From: Suttonella sp. R2A3 | GTDB taxonomy: Bacteria > Pseudomonadota > Gammaproteobacteria > Cardiobacteriales > Cardiobacteriaceae | NCBI RefSeq assembly: GCF_021513215.1 | Contig: NZ_CP090975.1 | Location: forward strand, 1,757,001-1,821,000 | Length of the DNA: 64,000 nucleotides | Direction of reading: 5' to 3' | Part shown: positions 46,268-56,506 of the stretch, one piece after another | Position numbering within the stretch: position 1 is the first letter of the stretch | Layout of the letters: each line of letters starts with the position of its first letter | Notes under the pieces: generated by a model | The model's database searches: none | What the model saw: the letters and a program-made list of their open reading frames with translations, nothing else | What the model was told of the DNA's origin: nothing | Made by a program: the position numbers and the translations under genes

Positions 46268-46322
46268 TGACTGATCCTAACAAGGCAATACGTTGCGCCT
46301 ATTGTACGAGGTTGGTTTAACT

Positions 46323-46721
46323 TTACAATCCATTATCGCTTTGCAGCGCTTCCAAAATAGGGCAGTCGGGTTTGTTATCACCAGGGCATTGTGTGCTGAG
46401 TGCGTTCAATGTGTGGCGCATCGCATTAAGTTCAGCAATTTGCGCGTCAATTTCAGCAATTTTTAGCTCAGTTTTTGCTTTTACTGCTGCGCTACACCGC
46501 TTGGGATCAGAGGAAAGCACTAATAACTCACTCGCTTCAGCCAAGCTAAAACCAACCATTTTCGCGCGCTTGATGATAATCAGCTCATTAATATGGTTTT
46601 CTGCGTATTCACGGTAGTTATTTGCACTGCGAGCAGGTGGTGTGATGATACCTTGTGCTTCATAATAGCGGATGGTCTTAGCGCTTAAACCACTGTGCTG
46701 ACTGACTTCTTTAATATTCAT
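46323..46721 (-). CDS. cueR: Copper-responsive MerR-type regulator CueR
   Basis: CueR senses Cu(I) and activates copper export promoters. The 132 residues show the MerR helix-turn-helix (about 1-40), the dimerisation helix (about 80-105) and the metal loop with Cys112 and Cys120 in CPGDNKPDC, the same positions as in E. coli CueR. It is divergent from copA, with the regulated promoter between them. Confidence 0.93.
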   Translation of the reverse strand: MNIKEVSQHSGLSAKTIRYYEAQGIITPPARSANNYREYAENHINELIIIKRAKMVGFSLAEASELLVLSSDPKRCSAAVKAKTELKIAEIDAQIAELNAMRHTLNALSTQCPGDNKPDCPILEALQSDNGL

Positions 46722-46728
46722 TGTTCGC

Positions 46729-46759
46729 TTGACCTTGACATAACAGGAAGGTTTATCCT
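46729..46759 (+). promoter_or_regulatory. copA promoter with CueR operator
   Basis: The -35 TTGACC (46729-46734) and -10 TATCCT (46754-46759) are 19 bases apart, the long spacer of MerR-controlled promoters. Inside lies the inverted repeat ACCTT (46732-46736) and AAGGT (46748-46752), the same arms as the E. coli copA operator. Confidence 0.85.
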
Positions 46760-46825
46760 ACAACACTCAAGCAAACCAGTGAGTGATATTTGCTTAACCG
46801 ATTTTATCGACTGTCGAGGAAACCG

Positions 46826-49534
46826 ATGACTCAACCGACCATAACATTAGCTGTCAGTGGGCTTAGCTGCGGTAAATGCGTGCGCAAATTACGTGAAGGC
46901 TTAGAAGCTTTATCAGATGCCCATGATGTGCAAGTGAGTAAAATACGCGTGAGTGTGAGCGGTTCGGTGACGCGCGAGGCCGTGGTCGCGGTGATCGAAG
47001 GTTTAGGGTATTGGGTTGCTGAGTCTAAACAGTATCACTTTAACCTTGAGGGATTGTCGTGTGGACGCTGTGTGGCTAAGGTTGAGGAAGCGCTTTCTGC
47101 GCGTGATGATGTTATTACTTATACAGCTGATACCACGCATTTAAGCGTAGAAACATCGTCAGAACCTGCAGTGATGATTACACTTATTGAATCGTTGGGC
47201 TATGAAGCAACGATCGCCCAAGACGGGCAAATGGAGGGATCGGAAAGTGATTTCCAGAGTGTTGCTGCCTCAGCGTCATCGGATGTGCCGTTGCTTAAAG
47301 ATGATCGCTATCAATATTTTCTTTTAGACGGTATGACGTGTGCGAGCTGTGTGTCATCAGTTGAAAAGGCGATTGCAGGTGTATCAGGGGTTAGTGATGT
47401 GCGGGTGAATTTAGCCGAGCGCAGCGCAGCCGTTAGTGGTGATTTTTCGACTCAAGCAGTCGAGGAAGCCGTAAAAGAAGCAGGTTATGGTGCTGAGCAT
47501 AGTGATGATGCGCAAACCCGTCGCCAGCGTTTACAAGAGAAACAAACGATTCAGTACGCTCGTGATAAACGCGGTGCGTGGCTCGCCTTATCACTGGGTG
47601 CTCCATTGATGCTTTGGGGTATATTTGGAGGCTCTATGGTTGTTAATAGCCCTACTCAACAATGGGTGTGGGGTATGATTGGTGGCCTAACCCTATTATT
47701 GTTAATGACCGTAGGACGGCATTATTTTATTGGTGCCTGGCAAGCGCTCAAGCATAGTCGGGCCACGATGGATAGCTTGATTGCTTTGGGTACAGGCGCG
47801 GCCTGGTTGTATTCGATGGCAGTCGTGATTGCTCCAGATGGGTTTCCTGAAGGTGCGCGGCATGTGTATTTTGAAGCGACAGCGATGATTCTAGGATTGG
47901 TGACGCTCGGGCATGCGATTGAAAGCCGTGCCCGCTCACATACGTCAAGAGCGCTTGATCGTTTGATGGATTTGCAACCACAAACCGCGCTGGTGATTGA
48001 CCATGGTGGTGAAAAAGAAGTGCCATTATCTTCTGTTACAGCAGGCATGATGCTGCGTTTAAAACCCGGAATGAAAGTGGCCGTTGATGGTGAGGTTTGC
48101 GAAGGGCAGAGCTATCTTGATGAGTCGATGTTAACCGGTGAGCCGATAGCCGTTGCTAAAGAGATCGGTGATGATGTTTACGCTGGCACAATCAATCAAA
48201 GTGGGACGCTGGTCTTTCGCGCGACACATATTGGTAGCGAAACCACTTTGGCGCGCATTATTAGCTTGGTGCGTCAAGCGCAAACCTCTAAACCGGCACT
48301 GGCGCATTTAGCCGATAGAATCTCGGCAGTGTTTGTGCCGTTGGTGATGGTTATTGCTTTGCTGACTGCTGTTGCGTGGTGGCTGTGGGGACCAGAGCCG
48401 AAGATGATGTACGCCTTGATTAGTGCGGTGAGCGTGTTGATTATTGCCTGTCCTTGTGCACTGGGTTTAGCAACCCCACTGTCGGTGACGATTGGCGTTG
48501 GGCGCGCGGCTGATCTTGGGGTGTTGGTTCGTGATGCAGCAGCACTACAACTCGGCGCCTCTATCGATACCGTAGTGCTCGATAAAACCGGCACGCTTAC
48601 TGTGGGTAGCCCGCAAGTGGTTACACAAACTGCAACAAATGGTGACACACAAGCCTTACTTGCGCTCGCTGCCAGTTTAGAACAAGCTTCAGAACATCCT
48701 TTTGCACAAGCGATTATCAACGCTGCCGAAGATGAAGGCTTGGCGTTAGCGAGCATTGAGGCATTTCAAGCTGAGTCTGGCAAAGGCATTCAAGCGATGC
48801 TTGATGGTGAGGTGGTTGCCTTAGGCAATGCGGCGATGATGATGCAGGTCGGAGTGGATGTTGAAAAACTGCAAGAGCGCGTCAAGGAGATGTCCTCCCT
48901 TGGACAAACGCCGGTGTATGTGGCGCGAGGTGGCGCGTTATTGGGTGTGATCGGGATTAATGATCCGTTACGTGAGGATTCTACACGTGCTGTTCACGTG
49001 CTGCATGATATGGGTCTGCGGGTGGTGATGCTTAGTGGTGATATCGAAGCTACTGCGCAAGCGATTGCCAAGCAGCTGGGGATTGATGAAGTGATCGCTG
49101 GTGTTTTGCCTGAGGGTAAAGCGCAGGTGATTAAACGCCTGCAAGCAGAAGGGCACTCGGTGGCGATGGTTGGTGATGGGATTAATGATGGACCAGCGCT
49201 TGCCCAAGCAGAAGTCGGGATGGCAATGGGTGGTGGCAATGATGTGGCAATTGAAAGCGCACAATTTACCTTAATGCGCCACAGCGTGGTGGGCGTGGTC
49301 GATGCGCTCGCGCTCTCACGTGCAACCCTGCGTAATATGAAGGGCAACCTATTTGGTGCATTCATTTATAACAGCTTAGGGATTCCGATTGCCGCTGGGG
49401 TGCTTTATCCATTGCTTGGGGTGTTATTAAGCCCGGTCATCGCTGGAGGCGCGATGGCGTTATCGTCGATTACGGTGGTGAGCAACGCTAACCGTTTGCG
49501 CCTATTTCGCTCGCCAATGGCGGATAAACAATAA
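46826..49534 (+). CDS. copA: Copper-exporting P-type ATPase CopA with three HMA domains
   Basis: A 902-residue P1B ATPase that pumps Cu(I) out of the cytosol. Three N-terminal metal-binding domains are visible: CGKC (Cys15, Cys18), CGRC (79, 82) and CASC (172, 175). The membrane metal site CPC is at 542-544, the phosphorylation motif DKTGT starts at Asp586, followed by SEHPFAQAI and GDGINDGPA. Most bacterial CopA proteins have one or two HMA domains, so three is unusual. ATG 46826 is chosen because GAGGAA precedes it by a few bases. Confidence 0.95.
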   Translation: MTQPTITLAVSGLSCGKCVRKLREGLEALSDAHDVQVSKIRVSVSGSVTREAVVAVIEGLGYWVAESKQYHFNLEGLSCGRCVAKVEEALSARDDVITYTADTTHLSVETSSEPAVMITLIESLGYEATIAQDGQMEGSESDFQSVAASASSDVPLLKDDRYQYFLLDGMTCASCVSSVEKAIAGVSGVSDVRVNLAERSAAVSGDFSTQAVEEAVKEAGYGAEHSDDAQTRRQRLQEKQTIQYARDKRGAWLALSLGAPLMLWGIFGGSMVVNSPTQQWVWGMIGGLTLLLLMTVGRHYFIGAWQALKHSRATMDSLIALGTGAAWLYSMAVVIAPDGFPEGARHVYFEATAMILGLVTLGHAIESRARSHTSRALDRLMDLQPQTALVIDHGGEKEVPLSSVTAGMMLRLKPGMKVAVDGEVCEGQSYLDESMLTGEPIAVAKEIGDDVYAGTINQSGTLVFRATHIGSETTLARIISLVRQAQTSKPALAHLADRISAVFVPLVMVIALLTAVAWWLWGPEPKMMYALISAVSVLIIACPCALGLATPLSVTIGVGRAADLGVLVRDAAALQLGASIDTVVLDKTGTLTVGSPQVVTQTATNGDTQALLALAASLEQASEHPFAQAIINAAEDEGLALASIEAFQAESGKGIQAMLDGEVVALGNAAMMMQVGVDVEKLQERVKEMSSLGQTPVYVARGGALLGVIGINDPLREDSTRAVHVLHDMGLRVVMLSGDIEATAQAIAKQLGIDEVIAGVLPEGKAQVIKRLQAEGHSVAMVGDGINDGPALAQAEVGMAMGGGNDVAIESAQFTLMRHSVVGVVDALALSRATLRNMKGNLFGAFIYNSLGIPIAAGVLYPLLGVLLSPVIAGGAMALSSITVVSNANRLRLFRSPMADKQ

Positions 49535-49555
49535 GACTGATTCACGTAAACTGCG

Positions 49556-50377
49556 TTATGAGCGCCGCTTGAGACGATTATTCTGGATGATGTTTGCCGC
49601 GAGCTCTTCAACCGATTTATGGGTGGTGTTGGTGTGGGCGATGCGGTGTTGGCGCATTAAACGCTCGGCATCGCGTACTTCCCGCTGACAATTACTGAGA
49701 CTGGCATAGTCAGAATCCGGAAGCCGTTCAGAGCGAATGTGGTGTAAGCGCTCTGGATCGATCGTCAGCCCATAGAGTTTGTTCTTAAAAGGTTTGAGCA
49801 TGCGCGGCAGGCCGAATTGCTCTAAATCCTCTGGGGTGAGCGGATAGTTGGCAGCGCGAATCCCGTATTGCAGTGCGAGGTACAAACAAGTGGGGGTTTT
49901 GCCGCTGCGCGATACGCCCATCAAAATTACATCAGCGTCTTTTAAGTTTTTATCGCTGATCCCATCGTCGTGGTTGAGTGAGAAGTTAACCGCTTCCATG
50001 CGCGCATCATAGCGTTCGGTATCGTTAATACCATGGATATGGCCCGGGCTGCGCTTGGCCACGGTGCCTAATTCTTTTTCTAAATCATTAATAAACGCGG
50101 CAAAAAAGCTTAAATGCAGTCCTGCGCTGTCGGTGATAATTGCATGGATTGAATCGTTAGCGATACTGGAAAATACCAACGGCCGTAACAGGCTGTGTTC
50201 TGCCGCTTCGTTGATATAACCGACCATTTCATGTGCTTTTTCCGGCGAATCAATAAACGGATGCACACTGCGGATAAACGATTGACTGTCGAACTGGCTG
50301 AGCAACGCCTCCCCCATACTCTCTGCGGTGATCCCAGTACGATCAGATAAGAAAAAAGCGTGGCGGGTTTGTGGCAT
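49556..50377 (-). CDS. ppsR: PEP synthase regulatory kinase/pyrophosphorylase PpsR
   Basis: This bifunctional protein phosphorylates and reactivates phosphoenolpyruvate synthase. The 273 residues match DUF299: FLSDRTGITAESMGEAL near the N-terminus, the P-loop-like GVSRSGKTPTCLYLA near 155 and ANYPL near 178. The length equals that of E. coli PpsR (277). ppsA is not in this window; the gene is convergent with copA and follows a small membrane protein on the same strand. Confidence 0.92.
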   Translation of the reverse strand: MPQTRHAFFLSDRTGITAESMGEALLSQFDSQSFIRSVHPFIDSPEKAHEMVGYINEAAEHSLLRPLVFSSIANDSIHAIITDSAGLHLSFFAAFINDLEKELGTVAKRSPGHIHGINDTERYDARMEAVNFSLNHDDGISDKNLKDADVILMGVSRSGKTPTCLYLALQYGIRAANYPLTPEDLEQFGLPRMLKPFKNKLYGLTIDPERLHHIRSERLPDSDYASLSNCQREVRDAERLMRQHRIAHTNTTHKSVEELAANIIQNNRLKRRS

Positions 50378-50385
50378 TTTGATTC

Positions 50386-50649
50386 CTATGGATGTGCGGT
50401 TTGTTTGAGGAAATCGTTGAGGGTAACTTCAAGATGGGTCTTTTTATCTTGGTAGGTGTTCTCATTTATTTCGCCTTTTAGGTAGGCTAGCTCGAGGTGA
50501 TAGAGCGAATCTTCAAATTCAAGTACCGCGTTGGTGCGTGCGAGGCGCCATTGCTGCAAGCGTACCTGCCGTTTTTTCCAATATTGGCTAAACCATAAGA
50601 TAGCGCCGCAGAAAAGGGTTAATGCCAGGAAGATAAGAAAAGTATTCAT
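50386..50649 (-). CDS. Small membrane protein, function unknown
   Basis: An 87-residue protein with one N-terminal membrane helix (about 2-20) and a charged helical tail. The ELAYLKGEINENTYQDKK end resembles the short motif of SHOCT-type proteins, but weakly. The start ATG 50649 overlaps the cdd stop (ATGA), and it ends nine bases before ppsR starts, so the three genes form an operon. Confidence 0.65.
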   Translation of the reverse strand: MNTFLIFLALTLFCGAILWFSQYWKKRQVRLQQWRLARTNAVLEFEDSLYHLELAYLKGEINENTYQDKKTHLEVTLNDFLKQTAHP

Positions 50650-51473
50650 GATGGGTCTGTTACATCCAGAATGTGTAAAGGAGCCTTGCTGATCGCCTGC
50701 CACAGTGCTTTACTGTGTGCGGCATGTCCGTGGTTTGGGATATGTGCTAATACGCCTTCAGCGACCTCATCGATGCCAAGTCCACGTAAATGCAATAAGT
50801 TCAGCGCGGCTTGTAGCGGCGGTAGGCTTGGGTTATACGCGGCGTTTTCGGCGTATCGCCCACTGATGATTTCGCCAGATTTAAGCGCTAACGCGACCCC
50901 TGCATAGGCGCCACTATACGGTGCGTAACTGTGTTCGGCAGCGTCGATGGCCGCTTGACTGAGTGGGGGAAGCGAATTGACATTCCCTGTTAGGGGTATG
51001 CGTTGTTGATCGAGTAAGCGGGTTTTCATCCCTAAATCAGCGGGTGAGAAATCTTGTGGGAGTAATTCAGGGAATGGGGTGTTCTGTCGGCTGGGTAGGT
51101 GAACGTGTAGGCGATCAGCATCGCGTAATTCGTTCATAAATTGTCGACAATGACCACAGGGTGGGTAGTTAACCACCACATGCGCGATACGCGTCGCCCC
51201 ACGCATCCAAGCGTGGCTGATCGCGCTTTGTTCGGCGTGAACGGTTTGTGCCATCGCAGCACCGGCGTATTCTTGATTGACGCCAACATAAAAATGGCCC
51301 GCGTCATCGATGGCAATGGCGGCCACTTGAAATTGTGAGACAGGCACAACAGCGTAAGCTTTCAACTGATCGAGTAACGAGAGTGCGTAGGTTATCGGGT
51401 TAATGTCGCGATCTTGACAAATGGTTTCGATGATGTGATTGGGGATAAATGTGTCGTACTGCGCTGAGGGCAT
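50646..51473 (-). CDS. cdd: Cytidine deaminase, homodimeric type
   Basis: Deaminates cytidine and deoxycytidine to uridine forms in pyrimidine salvage. The 275-residue protein has the zinc site His79-Ala-Glu81 (TVHAEQSAISHAW) and Cys106-Gly-His-Cys109 (PPCGHC), plus a second, catalytically silent domain in the C-terminal half, as in the E. coli dimeric enzyme (294). It is divergent from nupC, and with deoC and deoA forms a nucleoside-use block. Confidence 0.95.
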   Translation of the reverse strand: MPSAQYDTFIPNHIIETICQDRDINPITYALSLLDQLKAYAVVPVSQFQVAAIAIDDAGHFYVGVNQEYAGAAMAQTVHAEQSAISHAWMRGATRIAHVVVNYPPCGHCRQFMNELRDADRLHVHLPSRQNTPFPELLPQDFSPADLGMKTRLLDQQRIPLTGNVNSLPPLSQAAIDAAEHSYAPYSGAYAGVALALKSGEIISGRYAENAAYNPSLPPLQAALNLLHLRGLGIDEVAEGVLAHIPNHGHAAHSKALWQAISKAPLHILDVTDPS

Positions 51474-51555
51474 AGGGTAATCCGTAAGATAATTGCCTTA
51501 ATTCGCTATTATGTCATAAACTGCCCATGTTCTTAAATGTTGGAAAGGTTATCTT

Positions 51556-52887
51556 ATGGGTATTGTGGTGAGCTTTTTGGGCATGGCTGTCTTGATTCTT
51601 GTGGCCGTGGTGTTGTCAAAAAACCGTGGCGCCATTCGCTTGCGTACGGTGGGTTTGGCGTTTGCCCTGCAATTCTTAATCGGCGGACTGATTTTATACG
51701 TACCCTGGGGGCAACAAGCATTACTCACGGCCTCTGATGCGATTGGTAATGTGATTAACTACGGTCGTGAAGGGATGAACTTTCTGTTTGGGAATTTATT
51801 GGGTTCGTTTAATGTCGGGACCTTTGTTGACGGCAAATTTGTTGCTGACCCTGATGGCTCGATCGCCAGCACCGGCTTTATTTTTGCGCTCAATGTATTA
51901 CCGCTGATTATCTTTTTCTCGTCGCTCATTGCTGTGCTCTATTATTTGGGCATCATGCAGAGGTTTATTCGTATGCTTGGTGGTGCCTTGCAAAAATTAC
52001 TCGGCACCTCACGTGCTGAATCGATGTCAGCAGCGGCAAACATCTTTGTTGGGCAAACCGAAGCGCCATTGGTGGTGAAGCCTTTTATTAAAAATATGAC
52101 CCAATCAGAGTTGTTCGCGGTGATGTGTGGCGGTTTAGCGTCAGTGGCTGGTTCAGTGCTCGCGGGCTATGCCGGTATGGGGGTGCCGCTGCCTTATTTG
52201 ATCGCTGCGTCGTTTATGGCCGCGCCTGGTGGTTTATTATTTGCGAAATTATTAATCCCAGAAACCGAGACACCAGAAAGTAACGAACACATGGTGAAGA
52301 CTTTTGCTGCTGATGATGAAGACGCGCCAGCGAATGTGATTGATGCGGCCGCTAATGGCGCAACTACCGGGATGTATATCGCGATGAATGTTGGTGCGAT
52401 GCTGCTGGCCTTTATTGGGCTGATTGCGTTAATCAACGGCATGATCGGCGGGGTCGGCAATTGGTTTGGTGTGGAAGGCTTGTCGCTTGATCAACTCTTT
52501 GGCTGGATCTTTGCCCCGGTGGCGTGGATCATTGGTACCCCGTGGGCGGATGCACAAGTTGCCGGAACCTTCCTCGGGCAAAAACTCGCGATCAATGAGT
52601 TCTTTGCTTATGCGCAATTACAGCCGTATTTGAGTGGTGAGTTGGCAGGGACCTTAAGCGCAAAAACCACCGCTATTTTATCGTTCGCCCTGTGCGGGTT
52701 TGCCAACTTGAGCTCGATTGCGATTTTGGTCGGCGGTTTGTCGATTATGGCGCCTTCGCGTCGTAGCGATGTGGCGCGCCTCGGCGTGTATGCGTTAATT
52801 GCTGGTACGCTATCGAATTTAATGAGCGCGACAATTGCCGGTTTGTTTATCGGCCTTGGTGGCGCTGCTGCACTTGGCGTGGGTTAA
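51556..52887 (+). CDS. nupC: Concentrative nucleoside transporter (NupC family)
   Basis: A 443-residue inner-membrane transporter that imports nucleosides with protons or sodium. It has the CNT pattern: an N-terminal [15 protein letters not shown]-type helix, [23 protein letters not shown] near 115, the [11 protein letters not shown] hairpin near 170, and the C-terminal NEFFAYAQL and [12 protein letters not shown] segments. Length fits the family (about 400-440). A GGAAAGG site at 51542-51548 precedes ATG 51556. It is followed by deoC and deoA. Confidence 0.93.
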   Translation: MGIVVSFLGMAVLILVAVVLSKNRGAIRLRTVGLAFALQFLIGGLILYVPWGQQALLTASDAIGNVINYGREGMNFLFGNLLGSFNVGTFVDGKFVADPDGSIASTGFIFALNVLPLIIFFSSLIAVLYYLGIMQRFIRMLGGALQKLLGTSRAESMSAAANIFVGQTEAPLVVKPFIKNMTQSELFAVMCGGLASVAGSVLAGYAGMGVPLPYLIAASFMAAPGGLLFAKLLIPETETPESNEHMVKTFAADDEDAPANVIDAAANGATTGMYIAMNVGAMLLAFIGLIALINGMIGGVGNWFGVEGLSLDQLFGWIFAPVAWIIGTPWADAQVAGTFLGQKLAINEFFAYAQLQPYLSGELAGTLSAKTTAILSFALCGFANLSSIAILVGGLSIMAPSRRSDVARLGVYALIAGTLSNLMSATIAGLFIGLGGAAALGVG

Positions 52888-52925
52888 TAATGTTAAAATG
52901 GTATTTAATACATTTTTGGATATAA

Positions 52926-53669
52926 ATGATGAACACAGTAGCAGCAAAAGACATTATTCCCTTACTCGATTTAACCTCGCTGAATGACAGTGACAATGAA
53001 AGCAGCACTCGTGCTTTATGCAAAAAAGCGGTGACGGCACACGGTCATGTGGCTGCGGTGTGTGTGTATCCGCAGTGGGTGAGCTGTGCGCGTGAAGCAC
53101 TCGCAGAATTTGGCGCTACAGATATTGAGCTGGCGACAGTAGTTAATTTCCCGCAGGGTAATGACGATCAGGCCACGGTGCTTGCTCAAACCAAGCGCGC
53201 GCTTGATGATGGTGCGACTGAGATTGATGTGGTGATCCCTTATCAAGCGTTAATCGATGGCGATGAAGAGAGCCCAGCTGCGCTGCTTAAAGCAGTGTGT
53301 GAATTAACCCATCAACGCGGTGCGCTGGTGAAGGTCATCCTGGAAACCGGCGCGTTAGAAAGTGAAAAATTTATTTTACTTGCCGCAGGGATTGCTGTTG
53401 ACGCTGGGGCGGACTTTCTGAAAACCTCAACCGGTAAAATTGCCACCGGTGCGACTGTCGAAGCAGTCGATTTATTGGTTGAGACGATCAGTGCTAAAGG
53501 CGTTGCCGATCACGTTGGGATTAAAGTTTCTGGTGGCGTGCGTTCTAAAGCTGATGCTGATGCCTATCTTGATTTAATCATCGATCACTTAGGCAAAGAC
53601 TGGCTGAGTGCAGCGCATTTTCGTTTTGGTGCGTCGTCGTTACTCGACGATTTATTGGACCAGGTTTAA
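52926..53669 (+). CDS. deoC: Deoxyribose-phosphate aldolase
   Basis: Splits deoxyribose 5-phosphate to acetaldehyde and glyceraldehyde 3-phosphate. The 247 residues match the class I aldolase of E. coli: a DLTSL opening, VVNFPQGN near 72, Asp101 in EIDVVIPY, KVILETG near 136 and the Schiff-base Lys166 in DFLKTSTGK. Either of two adjacent ATGs (52926, 52929) may start it. deoA follows nine bases later. Confidence 0.95.
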   Translation: MMNTVAAKDIIPLLDLTSLNDSDNESSTRALCKKAVTAHGHVAAVCVYPQWVSCAREALAEFGATDIELATVVNFPQGNDDQATVLAQTKRALDDGATEIDVVIPYQALIDGDEESPAALLKAVCELTHQRGALVKVILETGALESEKFILLAAGIAVDAGADFLKTSTGKIATGATVEAVDLLVETISAKGVADHVGIKVSGGVRSKADADAYLDLIIDHLGKDWLSAAHFRFGASSLLDDLLDQV

Positions 53670-53678
53670 GGAGGGTTT

Positions 53679-55028
53679 ATGGCTCGCTTTCTTGCTCAAG
53701 AAATTATTCGCTCTAAGCGTGATGGCGCCACGTTAAGCGACGAAGAAATCGCTTTTTTCGTGCAAGGCATAACCGATGAATCGGTCAGCGAAGGGCAGAT
53801 TGCTGCGCTGGCGATGGCGGTATTTTTCAACGATCTAAACCTCGATGAGCGCACAGCGTTAACGCTGGCGATGCGCGATAGTGGCGATACGCTGAATTGG
53901 TCTGCTGCGAAGTTAAACGGACCCGTGGTTGATAAACATTCCACCGGTGGGGTTGGCGATGTGGTGTCATTGATGATGGCGCCGATGATTGCGGCTTGTG
54001 GTGGTTATGTGCCGATGATTTCCGGGCGTGGTTTAGGCCATACCGGTGGGACGCTCGATAAGCTTGAATCGATTCCCGGGTTTAATATGTATCCATCGCC
54101 TGATCAGTTACGTCATATCGTGAAGAATGTCGGCTGTGCGATTATCGGACAGACCGGTAATTTAGCACCCGCCGATCGCCGTTTTTATGCCACCCGCGAT
54201 ATTACCGCGACTGTCGAATCGGTTGCCTTGATTACTGCCTCCATTTTGTCGAAAAAACTCGCGGAAGGCTTAGACAGCCTGGTGATGGATGTGAAAGTAG
54301 GTAATGGCGCTTTTATGCCAACTTACGAGCAATCACAAGCCTTAGCGCAGTCGATTGTTGATGTGGCGAATAAAGCCGGCTGTCGTACCACAGCATTACT
54401 GACGGATATGAACGAAGTGCTTGCCTCGAGCGCTGGTAATGCGGTTGAAGTTGCTGAAGCGGTGCGCTTTTTGCGTAACGAACAGGTTAATCCACGCTTG
54501 AAAGCGATCACCATGGCGTTGAGTGCTGAGTTGTTGGTCAGTAGCGGCTTGGCGAGCACGCGCGAAGAAGCCGAGCACTCGCTACAAACGGTGCTCGATA
54601 ACGGTAAGGCAGCAGAACGCTTTGATCATATGGTGATAGCCCAGGGTGGGCCGGATGATTTTTGTAACACTTATAAAAATCATTTAGTGCGTGCGGCAAT
54701 TATCAAACCATTGATTGCGCCACAAACCGGGGTGATTAACCACGTTGATACGCGCGCCGTTGGCGTGGCGGTAATCAATCTCGGTGGTGGGCGTCGTTTA
54801 GCAGCCGATAAAATCAATCACCGCGTAGGGTTTGATGAGATTTTGCCGTTAGGTAGTCGCGTGGACAGTCAGACACCACTCGTCACAATCCATGCAGAGA
54901 GTGAAGAATCGTGGGATCGCGCGGCCGAAGATTATCTGGCAGCCATTCAGATCAGCGAAGATATTCCGCAAGAGCGCGAAACGGTTTATGAAACCGTGAG
55001 CTATGATGATTCACCTTCTTACACCTAA
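53679..55028 (+). CDS. deoA: Thymidine phosphorylase
   Basis: Phosphorolyses thymidine and deoxyuridine to base and deoxyribose 1-phosphate, which DeoC then uses after conversion. The 449 residues (440 in E. coli) have the phosphate loop KHSTGGVGD near 87, the [16 protein letters not shown] signature near 111 and the pyrimidine site in ATRDIT near 168. A GGAGGG site precedes the ATG. deoB is not present beside it. Confidence 0.96.
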   Translation: MARFLAQEIIRSKRDGATLSDEEIAFFVQGITDESVSEGQIAALAMAVFFNDLNLDERTALTLAMRDSGDTLNWSAAKLNGPVVDKHSTGGVGDVVSLMMAPMIAACGGYVPMISGRGLGHTGGTLDKLESIPGFNMYPSPDQLRHIVKNVGCAIIGQTGNLAPADRRFYATRDITATVESVALITASILSKKLAEGLDSLVMDVKVGNGAFMPTYEQSQALAQSIVDVANKAGCRTTALLTDMNEVLASSAGNAVEVAEAVRFLRNEQVNPRLKAITMALSAELLVSSGLASTREEAEHSLQTVLDNGKAAERFDHMVIAQGGPDDFCNTYKNHLVRAAIIKPLIAPQTGVINHVDTRAVGVAVINLGGGRRLAADKINHRVGFDEILPLGSRVDSQTPLVTIHAESEESWDRAAEDYLAAIQISEDIPQERETVYETVSYDDSPSYT

Positions 55029-55051
55029 CCACGACTAAGGAAACTGCGCCC

Positions 55052-56344
55052 ATGACCCATCATCCGTTTTTATCGTTTTTCCGTCATGCGGCGCCGTATA
55101 TCCATAGTCACCGTAATAAGACGTTCGTCATCGCTTTTGATGGGGATATTCATCATCCGCATTTAAAGAAATTACTCCACGATAGTGCGCTGCTGCACAA
55201 CCTCAACATCAATCTGGTGTTGGTGCACGGTGCGCGTCAGCAAATTGATGCGCATCTGGCGCGAGCGAATATTGATTCACAAATCATCGATGATAAACGC
55301 ATCACCACCAAAGCGATGATTCCGGAAATTCTTGATGCAGTCGGGGGCTTACGTTTACGTATTGAAGCGGCGCTGTCGATGGGGATGGTTAATTCGCCGA
55401 TGCAAGACGCACAAGTGCGGATTGTAAGTGGGAACTTTATTACCGCAAAGCCCGTAGGGGTTATCGATGGGCATGATTTTGCCTTTGCTGGCGAAATTCG
55501 CCGCATTGATGAGGCCGGTATTCGTCGTCATCTTGAACTAGGTGATGTGGTATTGATTTCGCCGCTCGGCTATTCACCAACCGGTGAAGTGTATAACCTC
55601 AATTCTGAAGAAGTTGCGGCTTCGGTGGCGCAGGCGTTGCGCGCAGATAAGCTGATTTTTGTCAGTGATGGAGTTGTGCCGTATATCGATGAAGGACGTT
55701 CGCGACAGCTCACGCCTGAACAGGCGCGCGCCTATGATGGCGAAGGGCAATGGCTGCGTCAGCGTCTTAAAGCGGCGGCTATTGCCTGTGAATCCGGGAT
55801 TCGCCGCGTGCATTTAGTTGAGCGCGATAACGAAGATGCCTTGCTCTTAGAGCTCTTTACCCGTGATGGTAATGGGGTGATGGTCACAGGTGATCATTAT
55901 GACAACCTGCGCCAGGCAACGATTGATGACATCGGTGGATTACTCAATTTAATACGTCCGCTTGAGCAGCAAGGTGTTTTGGTCAAGCGTTCGCGCGAAC
56001 ATCTAGAGATAGAAATTGAGCATTTTTATGTACTTGAGCGCGACCACAGCATTATCGGTTGTGCCGCGCTTTATCCTTATCCGCAGGAATCAGCCGCTGA
56101 GCTGGCCTGTGTGGTAGTGCATCCGGATTATCGGCAAAACCAGCGTGCTGATAAGTTACTTGATGCCCTGGAAGCACAAGCGCGTGAAGCAGGGATTAGT
56201 AAACTGTTTATTCTCACCACGCAAACTGCACAGTGGTTTGAAGAACGCGGTTTTGCTGCCATTGGTATCGACGATCTGCCGATTGCGAAGCGTCAGGCGT
56301 ATAACTACCAGCGCAACTCTCGGCCTTATTTAAAATACCTATAA
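55052..56344 (+). CDS. argA: N-acetylglutamate synthase
   Basis: Acetylates glutamate to start arginine synthesis. The 430 residues (443 in E. coli) have an N-terminal amino acid kinase domain (about 15-280, with VLVHGARQQID near 50 and GNFITAKPVGVIDG near 130) and a C-terminal GNAT domain (about 290-430, with ELACVVVHPDYRQNQRADKLL). Feedback inhibition by arginine is known for this class. It is a single gene, not linked to other arg genes here. Confidence 0.95.
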   Translation: MTHHPFLSFFRHAAPYIHSHRNKTFVIAFDGDIHHPHLKKLLHDSALLHNLNINLVLVHGARQQIDAHLARANIDSQIIDDKRITTKAMIPEILDAVGGLRLRIEAALSMGMVNSPMQDAQVRIVSGNFITAKPVGVIDGHDFAFAGEIRRIDEAGIRRHLELGDVVLISPLGYSPTGEVYNLNSEEVAASVAQALRADKLIFVSDGVVPYIDEGRSRQLTPEQARAYDGEGQWLRQRLKAAAIACESGIRRVHLVERDNEDALLLELFTRDGNGVMVTGDHYDNLRQATIDDIGGLLNLIRPLEQQGVLVKRSREHLEIEIEHFYVLERDHSIIGCAALYPYPQESAAELACVVVHPDYRQNQRADKLLDALEAQAREAGISKLFILTTQTAQWFEERGFAAIGIDDLPIAKRQAYNYQRNSRPYLKYL

Positions 56345-56506
56345 AAAAGTGATTGATTAAATCAACTATCGTTGCCGATCTTTATTTGGTGATTAATCAG
56401 GGTTGTGTTAGGGTGCGCGTTGGTTATAACGATAGTCACAATTGCCTACGGGTAATCAATAATATGTTGATGCGGCTATCTATCATTCAAGGAAACAAGG
56501 ATATTT
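56345..56506. promoter_or_regulatory. Region upstream of the slyD-like gene with two palindromes
   Basis: The 162-base gap between argA and the FKBP gene has a near-palindrome TTGATTAAATCAA at 56353-56365 and a perfect TGATTAATCA at 56390-56399. A possible -10 TATAAC lies at 56425-56430 with a weak -35 TTGTGT at 56403-56408. These could be operator and promoter sites; the regulator is unknown. Confidence 0.35.
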
